Shown here piece after piece: positions 1 through 9,772 of a stretch of DNA of 64,000 bases. The position numbers and the translations under genes were made by a program. Positions within the stretch are counted from its first letter, which is position 1; each line of letters starts with the position of its first letter. Under the pieces are notes generated by a model. The model had not been told where the DNA came from, searched no databases, and worked only from the letters and a program-made list of their open reading frames with translations. The stretch is from Pantoea dispersa (GTDB lineage Bacteria; Pseudomonadota; Gammaproteobacteria; Enterobacterales; Enterobacteriaceae), in assembly GCF_014155765.1 (NCBI RefSeq), contig NZ_SCKT01000003.1, forward strand, positions 186,001 to 250,000, written 5' to 3'.

Positions 1-423
1 GCCGGCGGTATCGCGTTGCCGTGGTGGCGGGGAGAGAGCGGCTGTGACGGCTGCGCCCGCTGCGTACAAGCCTGCGAGAGCGGCATTATCCGCATCGCCG
101 CCGGCGAAGCGCCGCAGCTCGACTTTCTGCAGGGGGAATGCACCTTTTGCGCCGCCTGTGCCGACGTCTGCCCGCAGCCGCTGTTTCAGCCGCGCGACAC
201 TGAACCTTTTAGCCGGCGCATCCGCATCGACAGCCGCTGTATCGCTTTTCTCGGCGTTAATTGTCGCAGCTGCCAGGAGAGTTGTGAGCAGCAGGCGATC
301 CGTTTTCGCCTGATGCCCAACGGCATCGGCCAGCCGGAAATCCTTCCGCAACACTGCACCGGCTGTGGCGCCTGTATCGCGCCGTGTCCGGTCTCAGCCA
401 CAGGACTGCATCATGACGAATAA
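1..423 (+). CDS. napF: NapF ferredoxin-type protein (5' partial)
   Basis: Iron-sulfur accessory protein of the periplasmic nitrate reductase system, thought to act in the cytoplasm on NapA maturation before Tat export. The reading frame is open from the first base of the window, so the true start lies upstream. Four cysteine clusters of ferredoxin type are visible (CDGCARC, CTFCAAC, a third around CRSCQESC, and CTGCGAC near the C terminus), as in E. coli NapF (about 164 aa). Its end overlaps napD by 11 bp, showing translational coupling and that this is the first gene of a napFDABC operon. Confidence 0.93.
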   Translation, partial: AGGIALPWWRGESGCDGCARCVQACESGIIRIAAGEAPQLDFLQGECTFCAACADVCPQPLFQPRDTEPFSRRIRIDSRCIAFLGVNCRSCQESCEQQAIRFRLMPNGIGQPEILPQHCTGCGACIAPCPVSATGLHHDE

Positions 424-691
424 TGACAGCTGGCACGTATGTGGCCTGGTGATCCAGGCACGTCCGACCGCGATCGCGGCGGTGCGGCAGGCGCTACTGA
501 ACTTTGCCGACAGCGACATCGCGGCGGAAGATGCCGCACGCGGCACGCTGGCGCTAACGCTGGGCGCGGCCGACAGCGCCACGCTGCTGAGCAACATTGA
601 AGCCACCCGCAACATCCCGGATGTGCTGGCGGTATCGCTGGTTTATCACCAGCAAGACGAAATTGAAGAACCCTGTAAGGAAGCATCATGA
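413..691 (+). CDS. napD: NapD chaperone for NapA
   Basis: Small cytoplasmic chaperone that binds the twin-arginine signal of NapA and holds it back until the molybdenum cofactor is inserted. The 92-aa product starts at the ATG at 413 inside the end of napF; an in-frame upstream start at 365 would extend into napF and is not needed. It carries the typical NapD opening ([12 protein letters not shown]) and a ferredoxin-like fold pattern with a mid-protein acidic/alanine-rich helix. Its stop overlaps the napA start in an ATGA. Confidence 0.92.
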   Translation: MTNNDSWHVCGLVIQARPTAIAAVRQALLNFADSDIAAEDAARGTLALTLGAADSATLLSNIEATRNIPDVLAVSLVYHQQDEIEEPCKEAS

Positions 692-3174
692 ACCTGAGTC
701 GTCGTGATTTTATGAAGGCCAATGCGGCGGCTGCTGCTGCAACGGCTGCTGGTCTCACCATTCCGACCGTGACCAAAGCGGCCACCAGCCTGGCTGAGCC
801 GATTCGCTGGGAAAAAGCGCCGTGCCGGTTTTGCGGCACCGGCTGTGGCGTGCTGGTCGGCACGCAGAATGGCCGCGTGGTCGCCTCGCAGGGCGATCCG
901 CAGGCGGAGGTTAATCGCGGTCTGAACTGCATCAAAGGCTACTTCCTGCCGAAGATCATGTACGGCAAAGATCGTCTGACCCAGCCGCTGCTGCGCATGA
1001 CCGACGGCAAATTCGATAAGAACGGCGAGTTTACCCCGGTAAGCTGGGATCAGGCGTTCGACATCATGGAAGCGAAGTTTAAGGCGGCGCTGAAAGCCAA
1101 CGGCCCGGAATCGGTCGGCATGTTTGGCTCCGGCCAGTGGACCGTATGGGAAGGTTACGCTGCATCAAAGCTGATGAAAGCCGGCTTCCGCACCAACAAC
1201 CTCGATCCGAACGCGCGCCACTGCATGGCGTCTGCGGTGGTGGGCTTTATGCGCACCTTCGGCATGGACGAACCGATGGGCTGCTACGATGACATCGAGC
1301 AGGCCGATGCGTTTGTGCTGTGGGGATCGAACATGGCCGAGATGCACCCGATTCTCTGGTCACGCCTGACCGCGCGTCGTCTCAGCAATGACAACGTCAA
1401 AGTGGCGGTGCTGTCGACCTATCGCCACCGCAGCTTCGAGCTGGCCGATAACGCCATCGTCTTCACGCCGCAGAGCGATCTGGCGATCCTCAACTTCATC
1501 GCTAACTACATCATTCAGAACAATAAAGTCGATAAAACCTTCCTGCAGAATCACGTCACGCTGCGTAAAGGCGTGACGGATATCGGCTACGGTTTGCGCC
1601 CGACCAATCCGCTGCAGGCGGCGGCGAAAAATCCGGACAACGGCGAGTCGACGCCGATCAGCTTCGATGAATATGCGAAATTTGTTGCGGAATACACGGT
1701 GGAAAAAGCCAGCGCCATGAGCGGCGTAGAGCAGGATCAGCTGATCGCGCTGGCGGAGCTGTACGCCGATCCGAACGTCAAGGTGGTCTCTTACTGGACC
1801 ATGGGCTTTAACCAGCATACGCGCGGCGTGTGGGCGAACAACCAGTGCTACAACATCCACCTGCTGACAGGCAAGATTTCCCGTCCGGGCACCGGACCGT
1901 TCTCGCTCACCGGCCAGCCATCGGCCTGTGGCACCGCGCGTGAAGTGGGCACGTTTGCGCACCGTCTGCCAGCCGACATGGTGGTGAACAATGACAAACA
2001 CCGCGCTTTAGCTGAAAAACTGTGGAAGCTGCCGCAGGGCACGGTGCCAGCCAAAGTCGGTCTGCACGCCGTGGCACAGGATCGCGCGCTGAAAGACGGC
2101 AAGCTGAATGCCTACTGGGTGATGTGCAACAACAACATGCAGGCCGGGCCGAACCTGACGCAGGAGCGCATGCCGGGCTGGCGCGATGCGCGCAACTTTG
2201 TCGTGGTCTCCGACCCGTATCCGACCATCAGCGCCCTGTCTGCCGACCTGATTCTGCCGACGGCGATGTGGGTAGAGAAAGAGGGCGCCTACGGCAACGC
2301 CGAGCGCCGTACCCAGTTCTGGCATCAGCAGGTGAAAGCGCCGGGCGAGGCGAAATCGGATCTGTGGCAGCTGGTGACCTTTGCCAAACGCTTCCGCGTT
2401 GAGGACGTGTGGCCAGAGGCGCTGATTGCTCAGCAGCCTGAGCTGAAAGGCAAAACCCTCTACGACGTGCTGTATGCCAACGGCCAGGTGAATCAGTTCC
2501 CGCTGAGCGAAGTGGCCGACGATCGCCTTAACGATGAAGCGCGTGAGTTCGGCTTTTATATTCAGAAAGGCCTGTTCGAGGAGTATGCCAGCTTTGGGCG
2601 CGGCCACGGTCACGATCTCGCACCGTTCGATACCTATCACGAGGCACGCGGTCTGCGCTGGCCGGTAGTGGACGGCAAAGAGACGCGCTGGCGCTATCGT
2701 GAAGGTTTCGACAGCTACGTGAAAGCCGGTGAGGGCGTACGTTTTTACGGTAAGCCGGACGGCAAAGCCACCATTTTTGCCCTGCCGTACGAGCCGCCAG
2801 CGGAAGCGCCGGATGCCGAATACGACCTGTGGTTCTGCACCGGTCGCGTGCTGGAGCACTGGCACACCGGCACCATGACGCGCCGCGTGCCGGAACTGCA
2901 CCGCGCGGTGCCGCAGGCGCTGTTGTATATCCATCCGCTGGACGCCAAAGATCGCGGCTTCCGTCGCGGTGAGAAGGTGCGCGTGGTATCGCGTCGCGGC
3001 GAAACCCTCGCCACCGTGGAAACGCGCGGGCGTAATCAGCCGCCGCAGGGGCTGGTATTTATGCCGTTCTTCGATGCCGGCGTGCTGGCCAACAACATCA
3101 CGCTGGACGCCACCGATCCGCTGTCGAAGCAGACCGATTACAAAAAATGCGCCGTTAAGCTGGTGAAAATCTGA
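688..3174 (+). CDS. napA: NapA periplasmic nitrate reductase catalytic subunit
   Basis: Molybdenum bis-MGD enzyme that reduces nitrate to nitrite in the periplasm using electrons from NapB. The 828-aa length matches the family. The N terminus is a twin-arginine signal (SRRDFMK followed by an alanine-rich stretch). Cysteines 46, 49, 53 and 81 form the expected 4Fe-4S motif, and Cys179 in the segment RHCMAS is the probable molybdenum ligand. The C-terminal molydopterin-dinucleotide-binding domain is complete. It is translationally coupled to napD and followed 11 bp later by napB. Confidence 0.97.
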   Translation: MNLSRRDFMKANAAAAAATAAGLTIPTVTKAATSLAEPIRWEKAPCRFCGTGCGVLVGTQNGRVVASQGDPQAEVNRGLNCIKGYFLPKIMYGKDRLTQPLLRMTDGKFDKNGEFTPVSWDQAFDIMEAKFKAALKANGPESVGMFGSGQWTVWEGYAASKLMKAGFRTNNLDPNARHCMASAVVGFMRTFGMDEPMGCYDDIEQADAFVLWGSNMAEMHPILWSRLTARRLSNDNVKVAVLSTYRHRSFELADNAIVFTPQSDLAILNFIANYIIQNNKVDKTFLQNHVTLRKGVTDIGYGLRPTNPLQAAAKNPDNGESTPISFDEYAKFVAEYTVEKASAMSGVEQDQLIALAELYADPNVKVVSYWTMGFNQHTRGVWANNQCYNIHLLTGKISRPGTGPFSLTGQPSACGTAREVGTFAHRLPADMVVNNDKHRALAEKLWKLPQGTVPAKVGLHAVAQDRALKDGKLNAYWVMCNNNMQAGPNLTQERMPGWRDARNFVVVSDPYPTISALSADLILPTAMWVEKEGAYGNAERRTQFWHQQVKAPGEAKSDLWQLVTFAKRFRVEDVWPEALIAQQPELKGKTLYDVLYANGQVNQFPLSEVADDRLNDEAREFGFYIQKGLFEEYASFGRGHGHDLAPFDTYHEARGLRWPVVDGKETRWRYREGFDSYVKAGEGVRFYGKPDGKATIFALPYEPPAEAPDAEYDLWFCTGRVLEHWHTGTMTRRVPELHRAVPQALLYIHPLDAKDRGFRRGEKVRVVSRRGETLATVETRGRNQPPQGLVFMPFFDAGVLANNITLDATDPLSKQTDYKKCAVKLVKI

Positions 3175-3185
3175 GGCAGGATGCA

Positions 3186-3617
3186 ATGAAACCTTTTATC
3201 ACTCTTGTAACCGTTGCCGCCCTGATGCTGGGCGGCGTGGTGTACGCTAATAACGGCGTCGATCTCAATCAGTCACCGGAAGTGACGGCAACGCAGCAGG
3301 GCACCATTCATCAGCCCAAAGAGCAGAGCCGTAAGCCGCTGAACTATGTTAATCAGCCGCCGGTGATCCCGCACAGCGTGGAGGGCTACCAGGTGACGAA
3401 GAACGTGAACCGCTGCCTGCAGTGTCACGGCACCCAGAGCTATCTGACCACCGGCGCGCCGCGCGTCAGTCCGACGCACTTCACTGACCGCGACGGCGTA
3501 GTGAGCAGCACGGTATCGCCGCGTCGCTACTTCTGCCTGCAGTGTCACGTGCCGCAGACCGATGCCAAACCGGTGGTGGAAAACACCTTTAAGCCGGCTG
3601 ACGGCTTTGGGCAGTGA
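3186..3617 (+). CDS. napB: NapB diheme cytochrome c subunit
   Basis: Periplasmic electron-transfer subunit of nitrate reductase that passes electrons from NapC to NapA. The 143-aa protein has a cleavable signal peptide ending near VVYA and exactly two CxxCH heme sites, both reading CLQCH. It follows napA directly; napG and napH, which lie between napA and napB in E. coli, are absent here. Confidence 0.95.
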   Translation: MKPFITLVTVAALMLGGVVYANNGVDLNQSPEVTATQQGTIHQPKEQSRKPLNYVNQPPVIPHSVEGYQVTKNVNRCLQCHGTQSYLTTGAPRVSPTHFTDRDGVVSSTVSPRRYFCLQCHVPQTDAKPVVENTFKPADGFGQ

Positions 3618-3624
3618 GGTGGCG

Positions 3625-4209
3625 ATGAAACAGAAACTTTTACGTATCTGGCGCTGGTGGCGACGCCCCAGCCGTCTGGCGCTCGGCACGCTGCTGATTC
3701 TTGGCTTTGCTGGCGGCATCATCTTCTGGGGTGGTTTTAACACCGCGATGGAGATGACCAACCGCGAGCAGTTCTGTATTGGCTGTCACGAAATGCGCAA
3801 CAACGTCTATCAGGAATATATGCAGACGGTGCACTACAACAACCGCAGCGGCGTACGCGCCACCTGCCCGGACTGTCACGTGCCGCACGAGTGGGGGCCG
3901 AAGATGATTCGTAAGATCCAGGCGAGTAAAGAGGTGTACGCCAAGATCTTTGGCCTGATTGATACGCCGCAGAAGTTTGAAGAGACGCGTATCGAGCTGG
4001 CGCAGAACGAGTGGCGCCGGATGAAGAACAACAATTCGCAGGAGTGTCGTAACTGCCATAACTTCGATTATATGGACTTCACTGCGCAGAAAACGGTCGC
4101 CGCCAAAATGCACAGCAAAGCGGTGCAGGACGGACAGACCTGTATCGACTGCCACAAAGGCATTGCCCACCATCTGCCGGATATGAAAGACCAGCCAAAC
4201 GGTTTTTAA
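3625..4209 (+). CDS. napC: NapC tetraheme quinol dehydrogenase
   Basis: Membrane-anchored cytochrome of the NapC/NirT family that oxidises quinol and feeds NapB. I chose the ATG at 3625, just after the napB stop, giving 194 aa; an in-frame extension to 3562 would run back through napB. A single N-terminal membrane anchor (residues about 18-40) precedes four heme motifs: CIGCH, CPDCH, CRNCH and CIDCH. It is the last gene of the nap operon. Confidence 0.95.
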   Translation: MKQKLLRIWRWWRRPSRLALGTLLILGFAGGIIFWGGFNTAMEMTNREQFCIGCHEMRNNVYQEYMQTVHYNNRSGVRATCPDCHVPHEWGPKMIRKIQASKEVYAKIFGLIDTPQKFEETRIELAQNEWRRMKNNNSQECRNCHNFDYMDFTAQKTVAAKMHSKAVQDGQTCIDCHKGIAHHLPDMKDQPNGF

Positions 4210-4235
4210 TAGTGGCCCTGGCCGCGCCTGCCGGT

Positions 4236-4273
4236 GCGGTATCAGGGTTTTCGTGCCGACCGGTTGATACCGC
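4236..4273. repeat. 9-bp inverted repeat downstream of napC
   Basis: GCGGTATCA at 4236-4244 is perfectly matched by TGATACCGC at 4265-4273 around a 20-base loop. It lies just after the nap operon and could stabilise or end its transcript, but no U-tract follows, so it is not a standard intrinsic terminator. Confidence 0.5.
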
Positions 4274-4290
4274 CGCAAACCACACAACAT

Positions 4291-4365
4291 CGTAGCGGCG
4301 CGATTTATCGCGCTAAGTTAATCACTGCACAGCTGCCCGGATGCGCAATGAACGGCGCCGCTACG
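4291..4365. repeat. Palindromic GTAGCGGCGCG repeat element
   Basis: An 11-bp perfect inverted repeat (CGTAGCGGCGC at 4291-4301, GCGCCGCTACG at 4355-4365) encloses an inner GCGCGATTTATCGCGC palindrome. The same outer arm and inner palindrome occur in each of four tandem units at 44638-45330, so this is a dispersed repeat family. The rest of the 4210-4509 intergenic region shows no gene. Confidence 0.75.
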
Positions 4366-4509
4366 ACACGTGCCATGAGCGTTGAAAAGGCGTAATACTC
4401 AACTGACAGCCTTACGCCATCGCAGGCAACCTGTTCCACAATTCAGATAGTTTTCCCTGCGGCTTCGGCCTATTATCTCAGGCTCCCTCAGCTACGCAGT
4501 GGAGCGGCT

Positions 4510-5088
4510 ATGTCGTTAAAGATCAACATCATCAAAGATAAGTTGCTGTCTGATAATTATTTCATTCTGCGCAACTACACCTACGAACTCACCCGCAGTA
4601 ACGGCGACGTGGTACGTCACAAACGTGAAGTCTACGATCGCGGCAACGGCGCCACCATCCTGCTCTACAACCGTGAAAAAAACAGCGTGGTGCTGATTCG
4701 TCAGTTCCGCATCGCGACCTATGTTAATGACAACGCCAGCGGTGAGCTGATTGAAACCTGCGCCGGACTGCTGGATAACGACACGCCGGAAGATTGCATC
4801 CGTAAAGAAGCGGTGGAAGAGACCGGCTATCAGGTCGGTAAGGTCGAAAAGCTGTTTGAGGCCTACATGTCGCCGGGCGGCGTGACCGAATTGCTGCACT
4901 TTTTCGCCGCTGAATACAGCGATGCGCAGCGCGCTAACGACGGCGGCGGCGTGGAAGATGAAGAGATCACCGTACTCGAGCTGCCGTTTCCCCAGGCGCT
5001 GGCGATGGTGAAAGAGGGCCGCATTCGCGACGGCAAGACCATTATGTTACTGCACTATGCGCAGCTGATGGGCTGGTTGCAGGCATAA
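4510..5088 (+). CDS. nudK: NudK GDP-mannose pyrophosphatase
   Basis: Nudix hydrolase that cleaves GDP-mannose to GMP and mannose 1-phosphate. The 192-aa sequence follows E. coli NudK closely, from the N terminus ([11 protein letters not shown]) through the segment [17 protein letters not shown]. The Nudix helix is seen as [14 protein letters not shown] then EAVEETG; the first glutamate of the textbook Nudix box is a threonine here. It stands alone after the nap operon and converges on the sugar operon. Confidence 0.93.
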   Translation: MSLKINIIKDKLLSDNYFILRNYTYELTRSNGDVVRHKREVYDRGNGATILLYNREKNSVVLIRQFRIATYVNDNASGELIETCAGLLDNDTPEDCIRKEAVEETGYQVGKVEKLFEAYMSPGGVTELLHFFAAEYSDAQRANDGGGVEDEEITVLELPFPQALAMVKEGRIRDGKTIMLLHYAQLMGWLQA

Positions 5089-5159
5089 CCGCGGCGGTAA
5101 TTCGCAGGGTCGGCACGAATGCCGACTCTGCCTATGCCGGGGCGCAATGCATTGCGCCA

Positions 5160-6134
5160 CTATGCCATGTGCGTGATTTCCGGAGCATTTAACGGCGTTA
5201 CTGCACACTCCGGATGAGCCTGCATGCGCGCCAGCGCTTCGGCGTAGGAGGGCATAGAATTGGCCGCGCCGGAACGCTCGACGCACAGCGAGGCAAACGC
5301 CGCCGCAAACAGCGCCGCCTGCGGTAACGCATCGCCGGATGCCAGGCGCGCCGCCAGCGCACCGTTGAAGGCATCGCCGGCACCGGTGGTGTCGAGCGGC
5401 TGGGCAGGAAACAGCGGAATACGCAGCTGCTGCTCCGCGCTGGAAAGCAGGGCGCCCGCGGTGCCAAGCGTAATAATCACCTGACGCGCGCCCTTACGGT
5501 GCAGCACTTCGGCGGCGCGCTGCGCGCTGGCAAAATCGGTCACTTTTATCCCGCTCAGCTGCATCGCTTCGGTGCTGTTGGGCGTTAACAGATCCACCTT
5601 AGCCAGCAGCGCATCGCTGACTTTCTGCCACGGTGCCGGATTCAGAATCACAAACGTGCCGCCGGCACGCGCGTTGTCGATCATGCGCTGAATGGCGCTG
5701 AGGTTGTTCTCCAGCTGCACCAGCAGAATATCGGCGGCAGCCACGGTGGGCTGACAGCGCGCCACTTCGGCCGCGGTCACGGTGGTATTTGCGCCGGGAT
5801 AGACCGAAATCATGTTCTCGGCATCATCGCCCGCCACGTAAATCAGCGCGTTGCCGGTGGGTTTCTCTTTACAGGTGAACAGCGTAATGGCGTCGAAACC
5901 GGTCTTCTCCAGATGGCGACGGGCAAAGGTGCCAAAATCGTCATTACCCACCTTACCGATATAGTGCACGCGCGCCCCGGCGCGCAGCGCGGCGGTGGCC
6001 TGGTTGGCCCCTTTGCCGCCGGGCCCCATCATGCTGTTGTGCGCCGTGAGCGATTCGCCCGGCAGGGGGAAACGGTTCATCACCGCCACCACGTCGAGGT
6101 TGAACGAGCCAAACACACACACTTTTCCTTTCAT
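5160..6134 (-). CDS. Ribokinase-like PfkB-family sugar kinase
   Basis: ATP-dependent sugar kinase of the PfkB/ribokinase family, 324 aa. The N-terminal signature GGKGANQA and the C-terminal catalytic motif DTTGAGDAFNG are both intact, with the catalytic aspartate in the latter. It is the last gene of the minus-strand sugar operon, and its ATG overlaps the stop of the ROK kinase gene. Substrate cannot be read from sequence; ribose, allulose or another pentose/ketohexose are possible. Having two kinases of unrelated folds in one operon is notable. Confidence 0.85.
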   Translation of the reverse strand: MKGKVCVFGSFNLDVVAVMNRFPLPGESLTAHNSMMGPGGKGANQATAALRAGARVHYIGKVGNDDFGTFARRHLEKTGFDAITLFTCKEKPTGNALIYVAGDDAENMISVYPGANTTVTAAEVARCQPTVAAADILLVQLENNLSAIQRMIDNARAGGTFVILNPAPWQKVSDALLAKVDLLTPNSTEAMQLSGIKVTDFASAQRAAEVLHRKGARQVIITLGTAGALLSSAEQQLRIPLFPAQPLDTTGAGDAFNGALAARLASGDALPQAALFAAAFASLCVERSGAANSMPSYAEALARMQAHPECAVTPLNAPEITHMA

Positions 6135-7027
6135 TGCGCGCTCCTGAACAGCCGTTCTGCGGCGAGGCAGGCGCCGCGACAGCCGGTGTGATCGGTGGAT
6201 TGACTGAAGATGATTTTCAAACCATCCCGCGTGGCCGGCGGCCGTAAATGCTGCTGAATCTGGTTGCGCAGCTGCGCCAGCGGGAAATCTGCCATCGCCA
6301 GCACGCCGCCGCCCAGAATCAGGTACTCCGGATCGAGAATGTTCATCTCGGTGGCGATCAGCTGCGCCAGACGCTGCACAAACGCCTGCAGCGCCGGGTC
6401 AGAACCGTGATGGGTAAACAGCGCCGACATCGGCGTTTGCGCCGCATTGGCCTGCGCCCAGTGGCTTAACCAGTGGCCGGAGGTCACGGTTTCCGCGCAG
6501 CCGTGGTTGCCGCACGGGCAGGGCAGCGCGTTACCGGCCACCGGCACGTGGCCGAGTTCACCGGCTCCGCCATGTTGACCATGGTAGAAGCGGCCGTTGA
6601 TCCACAGGCTGTTGCCCATGCCGGTGCCAGGATACAGACCTACCGCATTTTCCGGCAGCTGCTCCAGCTGCATTAGATCCCACAGCATCAGATGGTTAAC
6701 GTCTTTATCCATCGCCACCGGCACGCCCAGTCGTTCACTCAGCAGCGCCGCTACCGGCTGATGATCGAGCGCCTGAATGAACGGCAGTGAAATCACCTGC
6801 TGGCGATCGCGGCTGAGAATACCCGGCAGGCCGAGCATCACACCGCTGACCGGCTGCTGCTCCAGCGTTTCCGCAATCAGCTGCCCAAGTGCGGCCAGCG
6901 CATCGGGCTGCTGCGCCCAGCTGGCGGTGGGCACTTTACGAAAGCTGCTCCAGATGCGGCCTGCCTCCATCAACTGCAGACGGGTGCCGGTGCCGCCAAT
7001 GTCGATACCGAGCCAGCGTGTTGTCAT
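6131..7027 (-). CDS. ROK-family sugar kinase, AlsK-like
   Basis: Hexose kinase of the ROK family, 298 aa. It opens with the phosphate-binding motif GIDIGGTGTRL and holds the ROK zinc site (GHVPVAG followed by CPCGNHGCAE), with a catalytic aspartate in AMDKDVNH. E. coli AlsK, beside alsE in the allose operon, is the nearest named relative by context. Its stop overlaps the start of the downstream ribokinase-like gene and its own ATG overlaps the end of the epimerase gene. Confidence 0.83.
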   Translation of the reverse strand: MTTRWLGIDIGGTGTRLQLMEAGRIWSSFRKVPTASWAQQPDALAALGQLIAETLEQQPVSGVMLGLPGILSRDRQQVISLPFIQALDHQPVAALLSERLGVPVAMDKDVNHLMLWDLMQLEQLPENAVGLYPGTGMGNSLWINGRFYHGQHGGAGELGHVPVAGNALPCPCGNHGCAETVTSGHWLSHWAQANAAQTPMSALFTHHGSDPALQAFVQRLAQLIATEMNILDPEYLILGGGVLAMADFPLAQLRNQIQQHLRPPATRDGLKIIFSQSTDHTGCRGACLAAERLFRSAQ

Positions 7028-7719
7028 GCCGACACCTGCGCCAGGCCCTGCGCTTCATCAATGCTCTCACGCATCATGTTCCACGCGGTGGCGAGATCTT
7101 CGTGAATGTTAAACAGGCCGGAGGTGCCGACAATCAGCACTTCGGCACCGGCACCGACCAGCGTGTTGTAGGTGCGCGTATTACAGGAACCGTCAATCTC
7201 AATCAGGTAGCGGTGGCCGTGCGCCTGCTTCAGCGCCTTCAGCTCCTGCACCTTCTGCACCATCTCCGGAATAAACGGCTGACCGGCATAGCCCGGGTCC
7301 ACCGTCATTACGGTGATTTTATCCAGCAGATGAATGTAATGATGGATAAAGGAGACCGGCGTGGCCGGGTTGAGCACCACGCCCACTTTTTTGCCGTAGC
7401 TGCGAATCAGGTTGATAACGCGGAACGCATCACGATTGATGGTTTCAGCGTGCGGGCAAATGTAATCGGCGCCGGCGTTGGCCACCGCTTCAATAAAGTC
7501 GGTCGGCTCTTCCACCATCAGATGCACATCGATCGCCACCTGGGTATGCGGGCGGATCTGCTCAATAAAGAACGGCGACAGGGTGATGTTTTTAACGTAG
7601 TGCCCGTCCATGATGTCGATGTGCAGGAAGTCAGCGCGGGAGTCCAGCACGGCCAGCTGGTGCTTGATCTCCATCAGATTCATACACATCAACGACGGGG
7701 AGACTTGAATACGCATCAT
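7024..7719 (-). CDS. alsE: Allulose-6-phosphate 3-epimerase, AlsE-like
   Basis: Ribulose-phosphate 3-epimerase family TIM barrel, 231 aa. It is closer to AlsE than Rpe, sharing the opening VSPSLMCMNL, HIDIMDGHYV and the block KITVMTVDPGYAGQPFIPEM. AlsE converts allulose 6-phosphate to fructose 6-phosphate, which places the operon's product in glycolysis. The metal-ligand histidine and aspartates (HIDIMD, VDPG, EIDGS) are present. Two adjacent ATGs at 7719 and 7716 can start the gene; the second is better spaced from the upstream AAGGAA. Confidence 0.85.
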   Translation of the reverse strand: MMRIQVSPSLMCMNLMEIKHQLAVLDSRADFLHIDIMDGHYVKNITLSPFFIEQIRPHTQVAIDVHLMVEEPTDFIEAVANAGADYICPHAETINRDAFRVINLIRSYGKKVGVVLNPATPVSFIHHYIHLLDKITVMTVDPGYAGQPFIPEMVQKVQELKALKQAHGHRYLIEIDGSCNTRTYNTLVGAGAEVLIVGTSGLFNIHEDLATAWNMMRESIDEAQGLAQVSA

Positions 7720-8765
7720 ACTTCCTTTTTTTCGGTCAGAGGATTAAGCGCCGCGGCCAGTTTGCTGAGCCTGACGGCACGGTGATCGTTAAAGCGCGCT
7801 TTGAGTTGTTTGAAGGCCAGCACCACCACCAGCACGGCACCCCACATCGCCAGACTGACGTGCTGGCTGATGTTCATCAGGTTGAAGCCGGTGGAGAGCA
7901 CCTGCAGCGCAATCAGCGCCAGCACTACGCCGGTCACGCGTCCAAAACCGCCGTTGGGATCAGTGCCGCCGAGAATGATGGCCAGCACGGTCAGCAGCAG
8001 GTAGGCATCGCCGTAACCCATGCGCGCCGAGTTAAAGCGCGCCATCATGATCAGGCCGGCCAGCACGCACAGCAGGCTGGAGATGACGTACACCAGCATC
8101 ACCATACGGTGGGTATTGATGCCGCTGAACCAGGTGGCGTTGATGTTGCTGCCGCCCATGTAGATGCATTTGCCGGCGCGGGTTTTGCCGAGGAACAGCG
8201 CCAGCAGCGCGGCGGCAACCAGGAATACCCACAGCGGCAGCGGCATGCCCAGCAGCGTGTCTGAGCCGAGCGACTGCACCACCGGCGGCATACCGCTCAC
8301 CGCCGCACCTTTGGTCAGCCAGATGCCGATGCCGTTGAGCGTCATCATGGTGGCCAGCGTCACCAGAATCGGGTGCGCGCCGATGCGCGTTACCATCACG
8401 CCGGTGATCACGCCAATCACGGCGGCAATCACCATCGCGCCGACGATAGCGATAAACAGCCACAGCAGCTGCTGACCGGTACCGGCATCAGCGGGCAGGG
8501 CGCTCATCAGGGTCCAGGCGATGAACAGCGCCGTCAGGTTGGCGGTGGCGATGATGGCGAGGTTCAGGCCGCCGCTGAGGATGGCGATAAACATCGCCAG
8601 CGTTAACAGGCCGAGCTCCGGCAGCTGAAACGCCATGCTCATAAAGGTCGAGTCGGTGAGAAAGCGGCCTGGCAGCATGACGCTGAAGGTGGCCAGCGCC
8701 AGCGCAATTAACAGCATCAGGCCGATGTTGGTGCCGTCCGGCCGCAGCGCAGAGAGAGATTTCAT
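7716..8765 (-). CDS. Sugar ABC transporter permease (second)
   Basis: Inner-membrane permease of the RbsC/carbohydrate uptake type 2 family, 349 aa with about nine hydrophobic segments. The family block AHPILVTLATMMTLNGIGI and the loop ILGGTDPNGGFGRVTG are present. It is paired with a second, different permease just upstream, suggesting a heterodimeric channel as in Lsr or Ytf systems. Its end overlaps the AlsE-like gene. Confidence 0.87.
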   Translation of the reverse strand: MKSLSALRPDGTNIGLMLLIALALATFSVMLPGRFLTDSTFMSMAFQLPELGLLTLAMFIAILSGGLNLAIIATANLTALFIAWTLMSALPADAGTGQQLLWLFIAIVGAMVIAAVIGVITGVMVTRIGAHPILVTLATMMTLNGIGIWLTKGAAVSGMPPVVQSLGSDTLLGMPLPLWVFLVAAALLALFLGKTRAGKCIYMGGSNINATWFSGINTHRMVMLVYVISSLLCVLAGLIMMARFNSARMGYGDAYLLLTVLAIILGGTDPNGGFGRVTGVVLALIALQVLSTGFNLMNISQHVSLAMWGAVLVVVLAFKQLKARFNDHRAVRLSKLAAALNPLTEKKEV

Positions 8766-8782
8766 GGTGATGGCTCCTCCCG

Positions 8783-9772
8783 TCAGACGAAACTGACGTC
8801 GGTTTCTTTACGTTTTTTGTAGTGGGTGACGGCAATCGCCACCATAATCGTGCCGCCGACCACAATGTTCATGAAGTAGTTGGAGACGCCGATCAGATTG
8901 AGGCCGTTTTTCAGGATGGCGATCAGGAATACGCCCATCAGCGTGCCGCTGACCGTGCCTTTGCCGCCCATCAGGCTGGCACCGCCCAGCACCGTCGCGG
9001 CCAGCACATCCAGCTCACCGCCGACCAGCGCGTTCGGCACCACTTCACCCATGCGGTACACCTGCACCAGCCCGCCAATCGCAGCCATCGCCCCGAGCCA
9101 GCCGTAGGCAAACACGTGAATCAATCCCACGCGGATGCCAATACGCCGCGCCGATTCCGCATCGCCACCCACCGCATACAGCTGACGGCCCAGATTGGTT
9201 TTGTTGAGCAGCAGCGCGGTGAGGGCGGCAATCACCAGCATGATCGCCAGCGGTAAGCCAATCTGAAAACTGTTGCCCTGTACGCTAAACGGCAGCACGC
9301 TGCGCAGGGTGATCCACCAGTCCGGCAGCGAGTAGAGGCTTTTGCCGCCGGTAACCCACATCAGCAGACCAAACAGCAACGACTGCATGCTGATGGTAAT
9401 GATGATCGACACCACGCGCAGCGAGGTGATCAGCAGGGCGTTGATCACGCCAAACAGCGTGCCACAGACGATAGCCAGCAGAATGCTGAGCAGCGCGTTA
9501 TCAAACTGGAACTGCACAAACAGCGAGGCGATCAGGTATTGCACCACCGACGCCACGGCGGCGAAGGAGATATCGATACCGCCGGTCACCAGCACCACAA
9601 ACAGGCCGAGGGCGAAAATGCCGGTAACGGCATAGCTTTCCGCCAGATCCAGCAGGTTCTGCACCGTCAGGAACTGATCGCTGGCCAGCGAGAAGAACAC
9701 CATGAAAGCCAGCAGCACCCAGGCGAGCCAGCCCTGGCTGGAGTGCGGACGTAAACGAGAGAAATCAGGCAT
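8783..9772 (-). CDS. Sugar ABC transporter permease (first)
   Basis: Inner-membrane permease of the same RbsC-type family, 329 aa, strongly hydrophobic. The conserved loop LGGASLMGGKGTVSGT and the segment VLVTGGIDISFAAVAS are visible. It overlaps the end of the ATPase gene by 8 bp and is 17 bp from the second permease. Within one operon with ATPase and binding protein, it forms a full importer. Confidence 0.88.
   Translation of the reverse strand: MPDFSRLRPHSSQGWLAWVLLAFMVFFSLASDQFLTVQNLLDLAESYAVTGIFALGLFVVLVTGGIDISFAAVASVVQYLIASLFVQFQFDNALLSILLAIVCGTLFGVINALLITSLRVVSIIITISMQSLLFGLLMWVTGGKSLYSLPDWWITLRSVLPFSVQGNSFQIGLPLAIMLVIAALTALLLNKTNLGRQLYAVGGDAESARRIGIRVGLIHVFAYGWLGAMAAIGGLVQVYRMGEVVPNALVGGELDVLAATVLGGASLMGGKGTVSGTLMGVFLIAILKNGLNLIGVSNYFMNIVVGGTIMVAIAVTHYKKRKETDVSFV

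Noticed and set aside
2008-3186. Minus-strand open frame of 392 aa opposite napA
   Set aside because: Antisense to conserved napA codons; composition is histidine/arginine-rich as expected for a shadow frame.
6889-7785. Plus-strand open frame of 298 aa opposite the AlsE-like and kinase genes
   Set aside because: Shadow of genes that are conserved and translationally coupled on the other strand.
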